Source: Arthrobacter sp. ov118
GTDB taxonomy: Bacteria > Actinomycetota > Actinomycetes > Actinomycetales > Micrococcaceae
Direction of reading: 5' to 3'
Length of the DNA: 64,000 nucleotides
NCBI RefSeq assembly: GCF_900116495.1
Contig: NZ_FPAY01000002.1
Coordinates: forward strand, 1-64,000
Shown: one piece after another, positions 42,087 through 50,745 of the stretch
How the letters are laid out: every line of letters starts with the position of its first letter
How positions within the stretch are numbered: the first letter of the stretch is position 1
Notes under the pieces: generated by a model
What the model was told of the DNA's origin: nothing
Database searches by the model: none
The model's input: the letters and a program-made list of their open reading frames with translations, nothing else
Position numbers and translations under genes: made by a program

Positions 42087-43853
42087 GTGAGCTCCCAAGA
42101 ACCTTCCGAAGCCGCAGCCGGCGTCGCGCTCCTTGAAAGCGTCCGGGCGGACCTTGCGGCACTGCGGCTGCCGCTCGCCCTGCCCGGAACCGAGCGGACG
42201 CGGCAGCAGCTGCGCAACGCGGTGGCTCAGCTCGACGACTACATTCTGCCCCGGTACCGCAGCCTCGACGCGCCGCTGCTGGCCGTGGTGGGCGGCTCCA
42301 CCGGGGCCGGGAAGTCCACGCTGGTCAACGCTCTGGTGGGCCATGCTGTCACGCGGGCAGGCGCCATCCGGCCGACCACCCGCCAGCCGATCCTGCTCCA
42401 CCATCCGGCGGACTCCGGCTGGTTTGAAGGCCAGCGGGTCCTGCCGGCACTGGGCCGCATCCTTGGCGCGGTGGTGGACAGCGCCGCCGTGGACGGCACG
42501 ACCCCGGCGGATCCCGCCCCACCCGCTGCGGCCGCCGGCAAAGTAACCTCGCTCGTCCTGGTCGCCGACCCGGCGGTCCCGCGAGGAATCGCGCTTCTGG
42601 ATGCACCCGACGTCGACTCAATCTCCGACGACAACCGCAACCTGGCCGGGCAGCTCCTCGCCGCCGCCGACCTCTGGGTGTTCGTCACCACCGCCAACCG
42701 CTATGCCGACGCCGTGCCTTGGCGCTTGCTCCTGGATGCCGCCTCGCGCGACATCACGGTGGCCGTGGTGCTGGACAGGGTGCCGCCGGCGGCCGAGGCG
42801 GAGGTCAGCGCGGACTTGACGGCCATGCTCAGCAGGGAAGGCCTCGGCACGGCCCGGATGTTCGTCGTGCCGGAGCTGGTCCTCGATGCCGCGGGAATGC
42901 TTCCGGCCACGGCCGTGGAACCGCTGCGGCAATGGCTTGGCGAGCTGGCAGGGGACGCCGCCGGACGCGCCGGAATCGCCCGCCGCACGCTCAACGGCAC
43001 TCTCACGGCCCTCAGCCACCGCGTCGAGGAGGCAGGGCGGGCGGTGTCCGAGCAGCAGCGAGCAGCCGAGATACTCTCGGCCGACGCCGGCCAGGCCTAT
43101 GACGACGCCGTGGGCAGGATCCTTGAGGCCACCCGGGATGGCGCGCTGCTGCGCGGCGAGGTACTGGCGCGGTGGCAGGACTTCGTCGGGACGGGCGAGT
43201 TCTTTCGCGCCATGGAACAGAACATCGGGCGCTTCCGGGACCGCGTGGGCGCATTCTTCCGGGGCGAGCCGGCGCCCGCAGTCAGGGTGGAGACCGCGAT
43301 CGAGACCGGACTGCAGGCTGTCATTGTCGATGAAGCCGCCAATGCAGCCGAACATACGGACCAGCGCTGGCGCTCGGATCCCGCGGGCAGGCAGTTGCTC
43401 GGCAGTGATGATCTCTCCGGCACATCCGCCGACTTCGCGGACGCCGTGGCCACGGAGATCCGCGCCTGGCAGGGCGGCCTGATGGAACTGATCCGTACCG
43501 AAGGCCAGGGCAAGCGCACCCAGGCCCGCTGGTTGTCTTTCGGCATCAACGGTCTGGGGGCCGCGCTCATGATTGTCGTGTTCTCCATGACCGCGGGATT
43601 GACCGGGCTGGAGATCGGGGTCGCCGGCGGCACCGCCGTCGTGGGTCAGCGGCTCCTGGAAGCCGTGTTTGGGGAAGACGCCGTCCGCCGGCTCGCCCGC
43701 ACGGCGCGCGAAGATCTGCATGAGCGGTGCCGGGTTCTGTTGGCGTCCGAGCGCGAGCGCTTCCTGAGCCGGCTCGACGTCGACGGCGGTGCGCCGCCGG
43801 AGGACCTTGCCGGGCACGCGGCGGCACTGCGCCGGCTGGCGGCGTCGGCATGA
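42087..43853 (+). CDS. Dynamin-like GTPase, first of a pair
   Basis: This 588-residue GTPase has a P-loop GGSTGAGKSTLVNAL near residue 70 and a switch region around TRAGAIRPTTRQP. The G3-like motif is LLDAPDVDS, where the usual glycine is replaced. The G4 position reads VVLDRVPP instead of NKxD, so guanine specificity may be relaxed. A long helical region follows, and two adjacent hydrophobic segments near residues 483-521 (LGAALMIVVFSMTAGL and the Gly-rich next one) could insert in the membrane. The start is a GTG at 42087, six bases after a CATGAT box. The stop overlaps the next GTPase start by four bases. Bacterial dynamin-like proteins often act as such pairs in membrane remodelling or division. 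The role here is inferred. Confidence 0.82.
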   Translation: MSSQEPSEAAAGVALLESVRADLAALRLPLALPGTERTRQQLRNAVAQLDDYILPRYRSLDAPLLAVVGGSTGAGKSTLVNALVGHAVTRAGAIRPTTRQPILLHHPADSGWFEGQRVLPALGRILGAVVDSAAVDGTTPADPAPPAAAAGKVTSLVLVADPAVPRGIALLDAPDVDSISDDNRNLAGQLLAAADLWVFVTTANRYADAVPWRLLLDAASRDITVAVVLDRVPPAAEAEVSADLTAMLSREGLGTARMFVVPELVLDAAGMLPATAVEPLRQWLGELAGDAAGRAGIARRTLNGTLTALSHRVEEAGRAVSEQQRAAEILSADAGQAYDDAVGRILEATRDGALLRGEVLARWQDFVGTGEFFRAMEQNIGRFRDRVGAFFRGEPAPAVRVETAIETGLQAVIVDEAANAAEHTDQRWRSDPAGRQLLGSDDLSGTSADFADAVATEIRAWQGGLMELIRTEGQGKRTQARWLSFGINGLGAALMIVVFSMTAGLTGLEIGVAGGTAVVGQRLLEAVFGEDAVRRLARTAREDLHERCRVLLASERERFLSRLDVDGGAPPEDLAGHAAALRRLAASA

Positions 43854-45499
43854 GCCGCCACGGCGCCGCCCGGGTGGAGTCGCAGCTGGACCGCAGGCTT
43901 GAGGCCCTCGATGACGCCAGGGAGCTCGCGGCCGGTGCCCTCCCCCAGGAGACCCTGGACGAGGTGCTGCAGGTGCTGGACCGTGCCAGTTCGCGGCGGT
44001 CGCTTTCCGCGGACCATACGGTGGTGGGATTCTTCGGCGCCACCGGCAGCGGCAAATCGTCACTCTTCAACGCCGTCAGCGGAGCGGAAATCGCGACGGC
44101 GGCGGTGCGCCGACCGACCACCACCGAACCGCTGGCGGGCATTTGGGGCGTTCAGGGCAGCGATGCCCTGCTGGACTGGCTGGAGGTCAGGCAGCGCCAT
44201 GTGGCCGCCCCGGTGCCAGGTTTCGCCGAAGACGGCACCGGACTGATCCTCCTGGACCTGCCCGACTTTGACTCGACCAGGGCGGCGAACCGGGAAATCG
44301 TGCAGCGGATGGTGGGCCTCGTGGACGTCCTCGTCTGGGTCCTTGATCCGCAGAAATATGCCGATGCCGCCGTGCACCAGGACTTCCTGGCGCCGCTGTC
44401 CGCCCACGGGGCCGTGACAATCGTGGTGCTCAACCAGGTCGACCGGCTCCCGAAGCACGACGTCCGGCCCGTCCTTGATTCCCTCAAAGTCATCCTGGCA
44501 GGCGAAGGGTTAGGCAAGGTCCAGGTCCTTGGTGCCTCCGCGGTGCTGGGAACCGGGGTGGACGGGGTCCGGTCAGCCATCCGGCAGAAGGCCATGGAAC
44601 GCCAGGCGGTCGCGCAGCGTCTCGCGGCAGATGTCACCACGGCAGCCGCCCGGCTGGCCGAGGCGTCCGGCGATGGGGCATCGGCCAACAGGGCGTCCGG
44701 CGGCGGTAAGGCGGCCGGCGTGACGGCTGCCTCCAAGGCCCGGCTGGCCGAGGAGCTCGCCGTGGCGGCCAACGTTCCGCTGGTGGTCGACGCCGTCGTC
44801 CGCTCCTACCGGCTCGAGGCGACACGGCGCACGGGCTGGCCCGTGACCCGGTGGCTGGCCAGGTTCCGGCCGGATCCGCTGCGGCGTCTGAACCTTCGCC
44901 GCGAGGACGCCAGACCCGAGCTGAACCGGACCTCGCTTCCGCCCGCGGGGGCCCCGGAGCGGGCCAGGACCGATGCCGCTGTCCGGGAATTCGCCGAGGC
45001 AGCGTCCGACGGCGCTCCCGGGCCGTGGCGGGCCGTCATCCGCAGCGCTGCCCGTGAAGGACGGGACCGGCTGCCGGACGCGGTGGACCAGGCGATTGCC
45101 TCCACGGACCTGTCGGCGGCCCGGAAGTCTTGGTGGTGGGGCGGGTTCAACGCTGTCCAGTGGCTGGCCCTGGTGACGGCGCTGGCCGGGTTTGCCTGGC
45201 TCGGAGTCCTGGCGGCGCTGGGCTACCTGCAGCTGCCGGTGCCCGAGGTTCCGCGCGTGCAGGGCTGGCCGGTTCCCACGGTAATGATCGGCGGGGGAGT
45301 GCTGCTGGGCATCCTGCTGGCCGTCGCGGCCAGGTTCATTGCCCGCGCCGCGGCGGCATCGCGGGGTGCGCTGGCGAGGAAGGGGCTGCGATCCGCCGTC
45401 GCCGTCGTTGCGCAGGACCTGGTGGTGGAACCCGTGGAGCTCGAGCTCAGCCGCCTGGAGTCGTTCACCGCGGCGCTGAAGACCGCCGCGGGCCGCTAG
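43850..45499 (+). CDS. Dynamin-like GTPase, second of a pair
   Basis: This 549-residue GTPase has all the motifs: P-loop FFGATGSGKSSLFNA near residue 62, G2 threonines in RRPTTTEP, G3 LLDLPDFDS and a complete G4 VLNQVDRLP. The C-terminal part has two membrane segments (about 433-455 and 478-500) and an amphipathic end. The ATG overlaps the previous stop (ATGA), so the two GTPases are translationally coupled and probably hetero-oligomerise, as reported for paired bacterial dynamins such as DynA/DynB of Streptomyces. I cannot tell whether it works in division, membrane repair or stress tolerance. Confidence 0.85.
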   Translation: MSRHGAARVESQLDRRLEALDDARELAAGALPQETLDEVLQVLDRASSRRSLSADHTVVGFFGATGSGKSSLFNAVSGAEIATAAVRRPTTTEPLAGIWGVQGSDALLDWLEVRQRHVAAPVPGFAEDGTGLILLDLPDFDSTRAANREIVQRMVGLVDVLVWVLDPQKYADAAVHQDFLAPLSAHGAVTIVVLNQVDRLPKHDVRPVLDSLKVILAGEGLGKVQVLGASAVLGTGVDGVRSAIRQKAMERQAVAQRLAADVTTAAARLAEASGDGASANRASGGGKAAGVTAASKARLAEELAVAANVPLVVDAVVRSYRLEATRRTGWPVTRWLARFRPDPLRRLNLRREDARPELNRTSLPPAGAPERARTDAAVREFAEAASDGAPGPWRAVIRSAAREGRDRLPDAVDQAIASTDLSAARKSWWWGGFNAVQWLALVTALAGFAWLGVLAALGYLQLPVPEVPRVQGWPVPTVMIGGGVLLGILLAVAARFIARAAAASRGALARKGLRSAVAVVAQDLVVEPVELELSRLESFTAALKTAAGR

Positions 45500-45546
45500 G
45501 TCCCAGCGCAGCGAGTTGCAGGGTCGCCAGCTACAGGACTGTTCGG

Positions 45547-46083
45547 TTACAAAGTCGACGCGGCGTCGCGGACCTTGACCATCGTCCGGAGGTTGCGGGT
45601 GGTGGTGGCGGCCTTGTACTTGGCTTTGGAGGTGAGCTTGCTGAAGGGGCTGTCCAGCGTTCCGCCGGCGGGTGCCAGCCAGGCCAGGGCTTCGGGGCCC
45701 AGCAGGGTGAGCTCGGTCCCGTCCAGGGCACTGCCGGATTCGAAGAGTTCCGAGAGCGCAGCCGCATCGGAGGCGAGCGTCAAATAGGTATGTGTGGAAG
45801 CGTCGTCGGCCGGGTAGGGGCAGGCCTCCACGAGCGCCGCCACGCGGTCCGCGGTCAGGACCACCACCCAGGCGTCATAGCCGAAGGTTTCCCTGAGGCA
45901 TGCCTCAAACTCCCGTTTGACGCCGGCAGGATCCAGCTCGCTCGCCAGCACGACGTTGCCGCTGGCCAGCAGCGTCAACACGTTTGAAAACGGCCGCGTC
46001 TTCAAGGCTTTTTTGAGATCGGCCATCTTGATGTTGATACCGCCCACATTGATGCCGCGCAGGAACACCGCATAGCTATTCAT
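45547..46083 (-). CDS. DUF1697 family protein
   Basis: This 178-residue protein of unknown function opens with YAVFLRGINVGGINIKMADLK and has LLASGNVVLAS, both diagnostic of DUF1697, a ubiquitous alpha/beta family. The ATG at 46083 is chosen because the family begins exactly there; a longer frame crosses the IclR gene region. A TATGCT box (minus strand, 46090-46095) ends six bases before the ATG, suggesting leaderless expression. It lies downstream of the IclR regulator on the same strand, separated by 30 bases. No biochemical role is known to me. Confidence 0.9.
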   Translation of the reverse strand: MNSYAVFLRGINVGGINIKMADLKKALKTRPFSNVLTLLASGNVVLASELDPAGVKREFEACLRETFGYDAWVVVLTADRVAALVEACPYPADDASTHTYLTLASDAAALSELFESGSALDGTELTLLGPEALAWLAPAGGTLDSPFSKLTSKAKYKAATTTRNLRTMVKVRDAASTL

Positions 46084-46112
46084 GGGCACAGCATACTCAG
46101 TCGTTGGTTTGC

Positions 46113-46832
46113 TTAGTCGTTGGTCTTGCGCAGGGCCTCGGTCAGGACACGGCCGGCATTGCAGACCACCTCGGCGTGCAGCCGGCCCGGCTGGCGGGTC
46201 AGGCGCTCGATCGGGCCGGAAATGGACACGGCCGCAATCACCCGGCCGGACGGGCCGCGGACGGGGGCCGAAACGGAGGCGACGCCCGGCTCGCGTTCGC
46301 CGAGGCTCTGGCCCCAGCCCCGACGTCGTACGCCCGCGAGAACAGTGGGGGTGAAGCGGGCGGACTGAAGGCCTTCCAGGAGGCGGTCGTGGTCTTCCCA
46401 TGCCAGCAGCACCTGGGCGGCGGAGCCGGCCTTCATGGACAGTTGGGTGCCGACCGGAATGGTGTCGCGCAGGCCGATGGGGCGTTCGGCGGAGGCCACG
46501 CAGACGCGCCAATCACCCTGGCGGCGGAAGATCTGGGCGCTTTCACCGGTGGCGTCGCGAAGCTGCATGAGAACAGGTCCGGCGGAAGCGATGAGGCGGT
46601 CCTCGCCCGCGGCAGAGGCCAGTTCCACTAGGCGGCTGCCGAGGACAAAGCGGCCTTGGATATCGCGGCTCACCAACCTGTGGTGCACCAGCGCGAGGGC
46701 CAGCCGGTGCACGGTGGGCCGCGCCAGCCCGGTGGCTGCAACCAGCTGCGCCAGGGTGGTGGGTCCGGCCTCCAGTGCATCAAGTACATGAGCCGCTTTA
46801 TCGATGACGCCGACTCCACTAGAATTGTCCAT
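46113..46832 (-). CDS. ndgR: IclR-family regulator, NdgR/LtbR type (leucine regulon)
   Basis: This 239-residue regulator closely resembles Streptomyces NdgR and corynebacterial LtbR, which control leuCD and other amino-acid genes. The winged helix is in GVIDKAAHVLDALEAGPTTLAQLVAATGL and ARPTVHRLALAL. The effector domain shows AAGEDRLIASAGPVLMQLRDATGESAQIFRRQG, then SAQ-type and RRRGWGQSLGEREPGVASVSAPV blocks. The start at 46832 (MDNSSGVGV) matches the family; a longer frame is discarded. It is divergent from leuC across 128 bases that contain the shared operator-like motif close to its own start, so autoregulation is likely. The effector may be leucine or a pathway intermediate, which is inferred. 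Confidence 0.9.
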   Translation of the reverse strand: MDNSSGVGVIDKAAHVLDALEAGPTTLAQLVAATGLARPTVHRLALALVHHRLVSRDIQGRFVLGSRLVELASAAGEDRLIASAGPVLMQLRDATGESAQIFRRQGDWRVCVASAERPIGLRDTIPVGTQLSMKAGSAAQVLLAWEDHDRLLEGLQSARFTPTVLAGVRRRGWGQSLGEREPGVASVSAPVRGPSGRVIAAVSISGPIERLTRQPGRLHAEVVCNAGRVLTEALRKTND

Positions 46833-46845
46833 GTACTGATATTGA

Positions 46846-46862
46846 CGTCTCATTATCTGAGA
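46846..46862. promoter_or_regulatory. Operator-like site between ndgR and leuC
   Basis: CGTCTCATTAT (46846-46856) is the reverse complement of ATAATGAGACG, one base different from the ilvB and leuB sites. TCTCA-N5-TGAGA (46848-46862) adds dyad symmetry. The site lies 14 bases upstream of the ndgR start and about 100 before leuC. Confidence 0.65.
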
Positions 46863-46960
46863 TGCAAGTCGTCGCGCTGGCGTATTGCTCGGCTCGGCTG
46901 GTTCAGTGGAAGCAACAGCCCGCAGGGACGTAATAATCACCGCAGTGAAGGGAGAAGGCC

Positions 46961-48412
46961 GTGGCAAAGACACTGGCCGAGAAAGTCTGGGACGCGCACG
47001 TGGTGCGCAAGGGGGACGGCGAAGGAGCCAACGCCCAGCCTGACCTTCTCTTCATCGACCTCCACCTGGTGCACGAGGTGACGTCGCCGCAGGCATTTGA
47101 AGGCCTGCGGCTGGCCGGCCGCGAACTGCGCCGGCCGGACCTGACGATCGCCACGGAGGACCACAACACTCCCACGCTGGACATCGATAAGCCAATCGCC
47201 GATCTCACCAGCCGCACCCAGATCCAGACCCTGCGCAACAACTGCCAGGAGTTCGGCGTGCGCCTGCACTCCCTCGGCGACGCCGAGCAGGGGATCGTGC
47301 ACGTCGTGGGTCCCCAACTGGGCCTCACACAGCCCGGCATGACCGTGGTTTGCGGTGACTCGCACACCTCAACGCACGGCGCCTTCGGTGCGCTGGCCAT
47401 GGGTATTGGCACCTCCGAGGTGGAGCATGTCATGGCCACCCAGACGCTGTCACTGAAGCCGTTCAAGACCATGGCCATCAATGTCGAGGGCACGCTGCGT
47501 CCCGGCGTGACCGCTAAGGACATCATCCTGGCTGTCATCGCTAAGATCGGCACGGGTGGCGGCCAAGGCTACGTGCTGGAGTACCGGGGCTCTGCCATCC
47601 GGGCCCTGTCCATGGAAGCCCGGATGACCATCTGCAACATGTCCATTGAAGCCGGTGCCCGCGCCGGACTGGTGGCTCCGGACCAGACCACGTACGACTA
47701 CATGTACGGCCGCCCGCACGCGCCCCAGGGCGCCGAGTGGGATGCCGCCGTCGAATACTGGAACACGCTGCGCACCGACGACGGCGCGGTGTTCGACGTC
47801 GAGGTGGACCTCGACGCCGACTCGCTGGAACCGTTCGTGACATGGGGAACCAACCCCGGCCAAGGTGTGTCCCTGTCCGCGAACGTACCGTCGCCGGCTG
47901 ACTTCGGCGACGAGAACGCCAAGGCCGCCGCGGAACGGGCCCTGCAGTACATGGGCCTCGAGGCCGGCACACCGATGAAGGACATCCGGGTGGACACGGT
48001 GTTCCTGGGCTCCTGCACCAACTCGCGGATCGAGGATCTCCGAGCCGCCGCGGACATCATCCGGGGCCGCGCCAAGGATCCGGCCGTGCGCATGCTGGTG
48101 GTGCCCGGCTCCGCACGGGTCCGGCTCGAGGCTGAAGCCGAGGGCCTGGACAAGGTCTTCAAGGACTTCGGTGCCGAGTGGCGTTTCGCCGGCTGCTCCA
48201 TGTGCCTGGGCATGAACCCGGACCAGTTGGAACCGGGGGAGCGCTGCGCCTCCACGTCCAACCGCAACTTTGAAGGACGCCAGGGCAAGGGCGGTCGCAC
48301 CCACCTGGTTTCCCCGGTGGTGGCTGCAGCCACGGCCGTGCGCGGGACCCTGAGCTCGCCGTCGGACCTGGAGCCGGCGACAGCAACCGCGCTGACCGGA
48401 ACCGCAGTCTAG
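46961..48412 (+). CDS. leuC: 3-isopropylmalate dehydratase, large subunit
   Basis: This 483-residue aconitase-family subunit, with LeuD, isomerises 2-isopropylmalate to 3-isopropylmalate. The [4Fe-4S] ligand cysteines are in FLGSCTNSRIEDL and FAGCSMCLGMNPD. Other blocks are KVWDAHVV, ATEDHNTPT, CGDSHTSTHGAFGALAMGIGTSEVEHVMATQ and TICNMSIEAGARAGLVAPD. The start is a GTG at 46961 with GGGAGAAGG upstream. It is divergent from the IclR regulator and is followed by leuD after ten bases. Confidence 0.97.
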   Translation: MAKTLAEKVWDAHVVRKGDGEGANAQPDLLFIDLHLVHEVTSPQAFEGLRLAGRELRRPDLTIATEDHNTPTLDIDKPIADLTSRTQIQTLRNNCQEFGVRLHSLGDAEQGIVHVVGPQLGLTQPGMTVVCGDSHTSTHGAFGALAMGIGTSEVEHVMATQTLSLKPFKTMAINVEGTLRPGVTAKDIILAVIAKIGTGGGQGYVLEYRGSAIRALSMEARMTICNMSIEAGARAGLVAPDQTTYDYMYGRPHAPQGAEWDAAVEYWNTLRTDDGAVFDVEVDLDADSLEPFVTWGTNPGQGVSLSANVPSPADFGDENAKAAAERALQYMGLEAGTPMKDIRVDTVFLGSCTNSRIEDLRAAADIIRGRAKDPAVRMLVVPGSARVRLEAEAEGLDKVFKDFGAEWRFAGCSMCLGMNPDQLEPGERCASTSNRNFEGRQGKGGRTHLVSPVVAAATAVRGTLSSPSDLEPATATALTGTAV

Positions 48413-48422
48413 GAGGAACCCC

Positions 48423-49025
48423 ATGGAAAAGTTCACCACCCACACCGGAATCGGTGTCCCGCTGCGCCAGAGCAACGTCGACACGGACCAGATCATCCCC
48501 GCGGTGTACCTCAAGCGCATCACCCGTACCGGTTTCGAGGACGCGCTCTTCGCCGCCTGGCGCAAGGACCCGTCGTTCATTCTGAACCAGGCACCGTTCA
48601 ACGCCGGCTCCGTCCTGGTGGCTGGGCCCGACTTCGGCACGGGTTCGTCCCGCGAACATGCCGTCTGGGCGCTGAAGGACTACGGCTTCAAGACTGTGCT
48701 GTCCTCCCGTTTCGCGGACATCTTCCGCGGCAACTCCGGCAAGCAGGGCCTGCTGGCGGCCGAGGTGGCCCAGGACGACATTGAGCTCATCTGGAAAGAG
48801 CTTGAGAACGCACCGGGCACCGAGGTCACGGTGGATCTCGTCTCCAAGACCGTGCAGTGCGGCAACATTGTGGCGCCGTTCGAGATTGACGATTACACGC
48901 GCTGGCGCCTCTTGGAGGGCCTGGACGACATCGGGCTGACGCTTCAGCACGAAGAGGACATCACGGCATACGAGGCCACCCGGCCCTCCTTCAAGCCCAA
49001 AACGCTGCCGGCGCGGCTGTCCTAG
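48423..49025 (+). CDS. leuD: 3-isopropylmalate dehydratase, small subunit
   Basis: This 200-residue swivel-domain partner of LeuC has the conserved NVDTDQIIPAVYLKRITRTGFEDALF, VLVAGPDFGTGSSREHAVWALKDYGF and SSRFADIFRGNSGKQGLL. AGGAGGAA precedes the ATG. It forms an operon with leuC and ends in the strong terminator at 49083-49130. Its last 35 bases overlap the 3' end of the convergent HNH endonuclease frame. Confidence 0.97.
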   Translation: MEKFTTHTGIGVPLRQSNVDTDQIIPAVYLKRITRTGFEDALFAAWRKDPSFILNQAPFNAGSVLVAGPDFGTGSSREHAVWALKDYGFKTVLSSRFADIFRGNSGKQGLLAAEVAQDDIELIWKELENAPGTEVTVDLVSKTVQCGNIVAPFEIDDYTRWRLLEGLDDIGLTLQHEEDITAYEATRPSFKPKTLPARLS

Positions 49026-50709
49026 GGTTCTGGCAGTCATCGGGTCCCGAGATCCGGAGAAGCCCGGGCTCCGCCTTGATTGGGGAGTGCCGCCGTCGAG
49101 TTACCGAACTCGACGGCGGCACTCCCTTTTGTGCGTGCATCCAGTGCAACCCCAGACAGGCCATCGCATCAGCTAAGCCAGGGCGGTAAGCGGGGTTACC
49201 AGGGTCAGGAGATACGGCAACGGCAATGCGCTTGCCGCGCTTCAAGGTCGTTGCAATCTTGTGGGTCTTTGCTAGGTGCCGGAGCCGTCGTCGCTGGTCT
49301 CGTTGTTCCTCCACTGTTGCGCGTAGCGGTGTCCCCGGGAGGGGTGGTGCGGTGGAGTGGTAGGTGTGGCCGGTGGGGGTGCTGAGTTCGATGGTGTGCC
49401 TGCCGCTGCCCGCCGGGGTCTGTCCGGGAGGCGGCCCGGGTAGTGTGCGTGCTGTCCAGCCGGGGGTTTCTTTGGTGTGGTTGCAGGCTTCGCAGAGTCC
49501 GGCGCCGTTGGCTGCAGTCGTCGGCCCGCCGGTGTGCCAGGCGATGATGTGGTCCAGGTGGCGGATGGGGGCGTCGCAGTAGGGGGTGCGGCAGGTGTCG
49601 TCGCGGGTCTGGATGAAGCGGCGCAGCCCGCCGGGGAAGGTCCGGGCGCGGGAGTCCATGCCGATGAGTTCGCCGCTGCGCGGGTGGGTGTAGAGCCGGC
49701 GGATCCGGAGGCTGAAGGCGGCCCGGCCGGGGTCTGTGCCGGTGCCGGTGGTGTTGGTGGTTCCGGGGGCGGTGCGGGTGGTCAGGAGGGTTCTTGCCCA
49801 GGCGGCGGGGACGGTGCCGTAGCCGGGGAGCCGGGCCGGTTCGGCGTCGGCCTGGAGCAGGGTGCGGTCGGTGATGATGAGCTGGAGTTCGATGCCGCTG
49901 ATTCCGCCGGGGGTGCCGGTGGTGCGTTCGATGAGGGTGTCGGCCATGGCCTGGCCGCGGCTGCGGGGGTCCCCGGCGGTGCGGAGGGTGTCGGCGGCGC
50001 GGGTCAGGGCGGCCTGGACGGCGACGCCGGCGCTGACCGGGAGCAGGGCGGTGAGGGTGCACATGGTGTCGGGGGCGGGGCGGAAGCTGACGTGCCGGTC
50101 GGTGGCGGCGTGCGCGGCGCGCCGGCTGAGGGAGCGGGGGTCGCGGCGGTAGGCGGCGGCGCGGGCGGCCGCGATCAGGGCCCGGTCCCCGGCGCCGTTG
50201 AGGGTTCCGGTGTCGGGGGCGAGTTCGTCGTCGACGGCGGCCCGGTCGGCGGGGGTGAGGCAGGCGGTTTCGCGGGCCAGGAGGGTGGCGCGCCATTCGT
50301 TGAGCTGTCCGGTTTCCAGGGCGGCGAGGGTGTGCGGCATTTCGGTGACCAGGGCCTTGGCCAGTCCGAGGAGGCGGCCGCCTTTGGCGGGGGATTCGCG
50401 CCGGGCCAGGGCGATCTGCGCGCCGGTGCCGGTGCCGAGCCGTTCCGGCGGTACCCCGGCGTTGGCCTGGGCCCGGCGCTGGGAGAGGTCGAAGGCCACC
50501 GCGATCCGGGCCTGGCGGGCCGCGGCGGCGGATTTCAGGTCTTCCAGCTCCCGGAGCTCATCAATCATCCCGGCGCAGCCGGTGGCCAGCGGAACGGCGG
50601 CCAGCAGTGCGGTGACGGCCCCGAAAGACCCGCCGCGGAGCCGGCCCGCAGCGACGTCCGTGCCGCTGTTTCCCGTCGGAACCACTTCGGGCCCCTGCTT
50701 GCCGTCCAT
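48991..50709 (-). CDS. DUF222 / HNH endonuclease family protein
   Basis: This 572-residue protein has an N-terminal helical DUF222 region (about 60-300) and a C-terminal HNH nuclease motif near residues 365-415: a CRTPYC pair, HLDHIIAWHTGG, and then CEACNHTKE, the histidine, asparagine and histidine being metal and catalytic ligands. The post-HNH part includes TPTGHTYHSTAPP, typical of these actinobacterial multicopy proteins. The coding end is odd: the last 40 residues are read through the leuCD terminator hairpin and into leuD. A natural stop may therefore have been lost. The start at 50709 has a weak ribosome site. A 14-base tandem repeat lies just upstream. Activity and role (mobile, defence or repair) are unknown. 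Confidence 0.85.
   Translation of the reverse strand: MDGKQGPEVVPTGNSGTDVAAGRLRGGSFGAVTALLAAVPLATGCAGMIDELRELEDLKSAAAARQARIAVAFDLSQRRAQANAGVPPERLGTGTGAQIALARRESPAKGGRLLGLAKALVTEMPHTLAALETGQLNEWRATLLARETACLTPADRAAVDDELAPDTGTLNGAGDRALIAAARAAAYRRDPRSLSRRAAHAATDRHVSFRPAPDTMCTLTALLPVSAGVAVQAALTRAADTLRTAGDPRSRGQAMADTLIERTTGTPGGISGIELQLIITDRTLLQADAEPARLPGYGTVPAAWARTLLTTRTAPGTTNTTGTGTDPGRAAFSLRIRRLYTHPRSGELIGMDSRARTFPGGLRRFIQTRDDTCRTPYCDAPIRHLDHIIAWHTGGPTTAANGAGLCEACNHTKETPGWTARTLPGPPPGQTPAGSGRHTIELSTPTGHTYHSTAPPLPGTPLRATVEEQRDQRRRLRHLAKTHKIATTLKRGKRIAVAVSPDPGNPAYRPGLADAMACLGLHWMHAQKGVPPSSSVTRRRHSPIKAEPGLLRISGPDDCQNPRTAAPAAFWA
49083..49130 (+). terminator. Intrinsic terminator of leuCD
   Basis: A perfect 20-base-pair stem (49083-49102 with 49107-49126) around ACCG is followed by TTTT. 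It lies inside the coding end of the opposite HNH gene. Confidence 0.92.
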
Positions 50710-50745
50710 GAATCAAGTCTCGATGCGACCTACGACAATTTAGGT

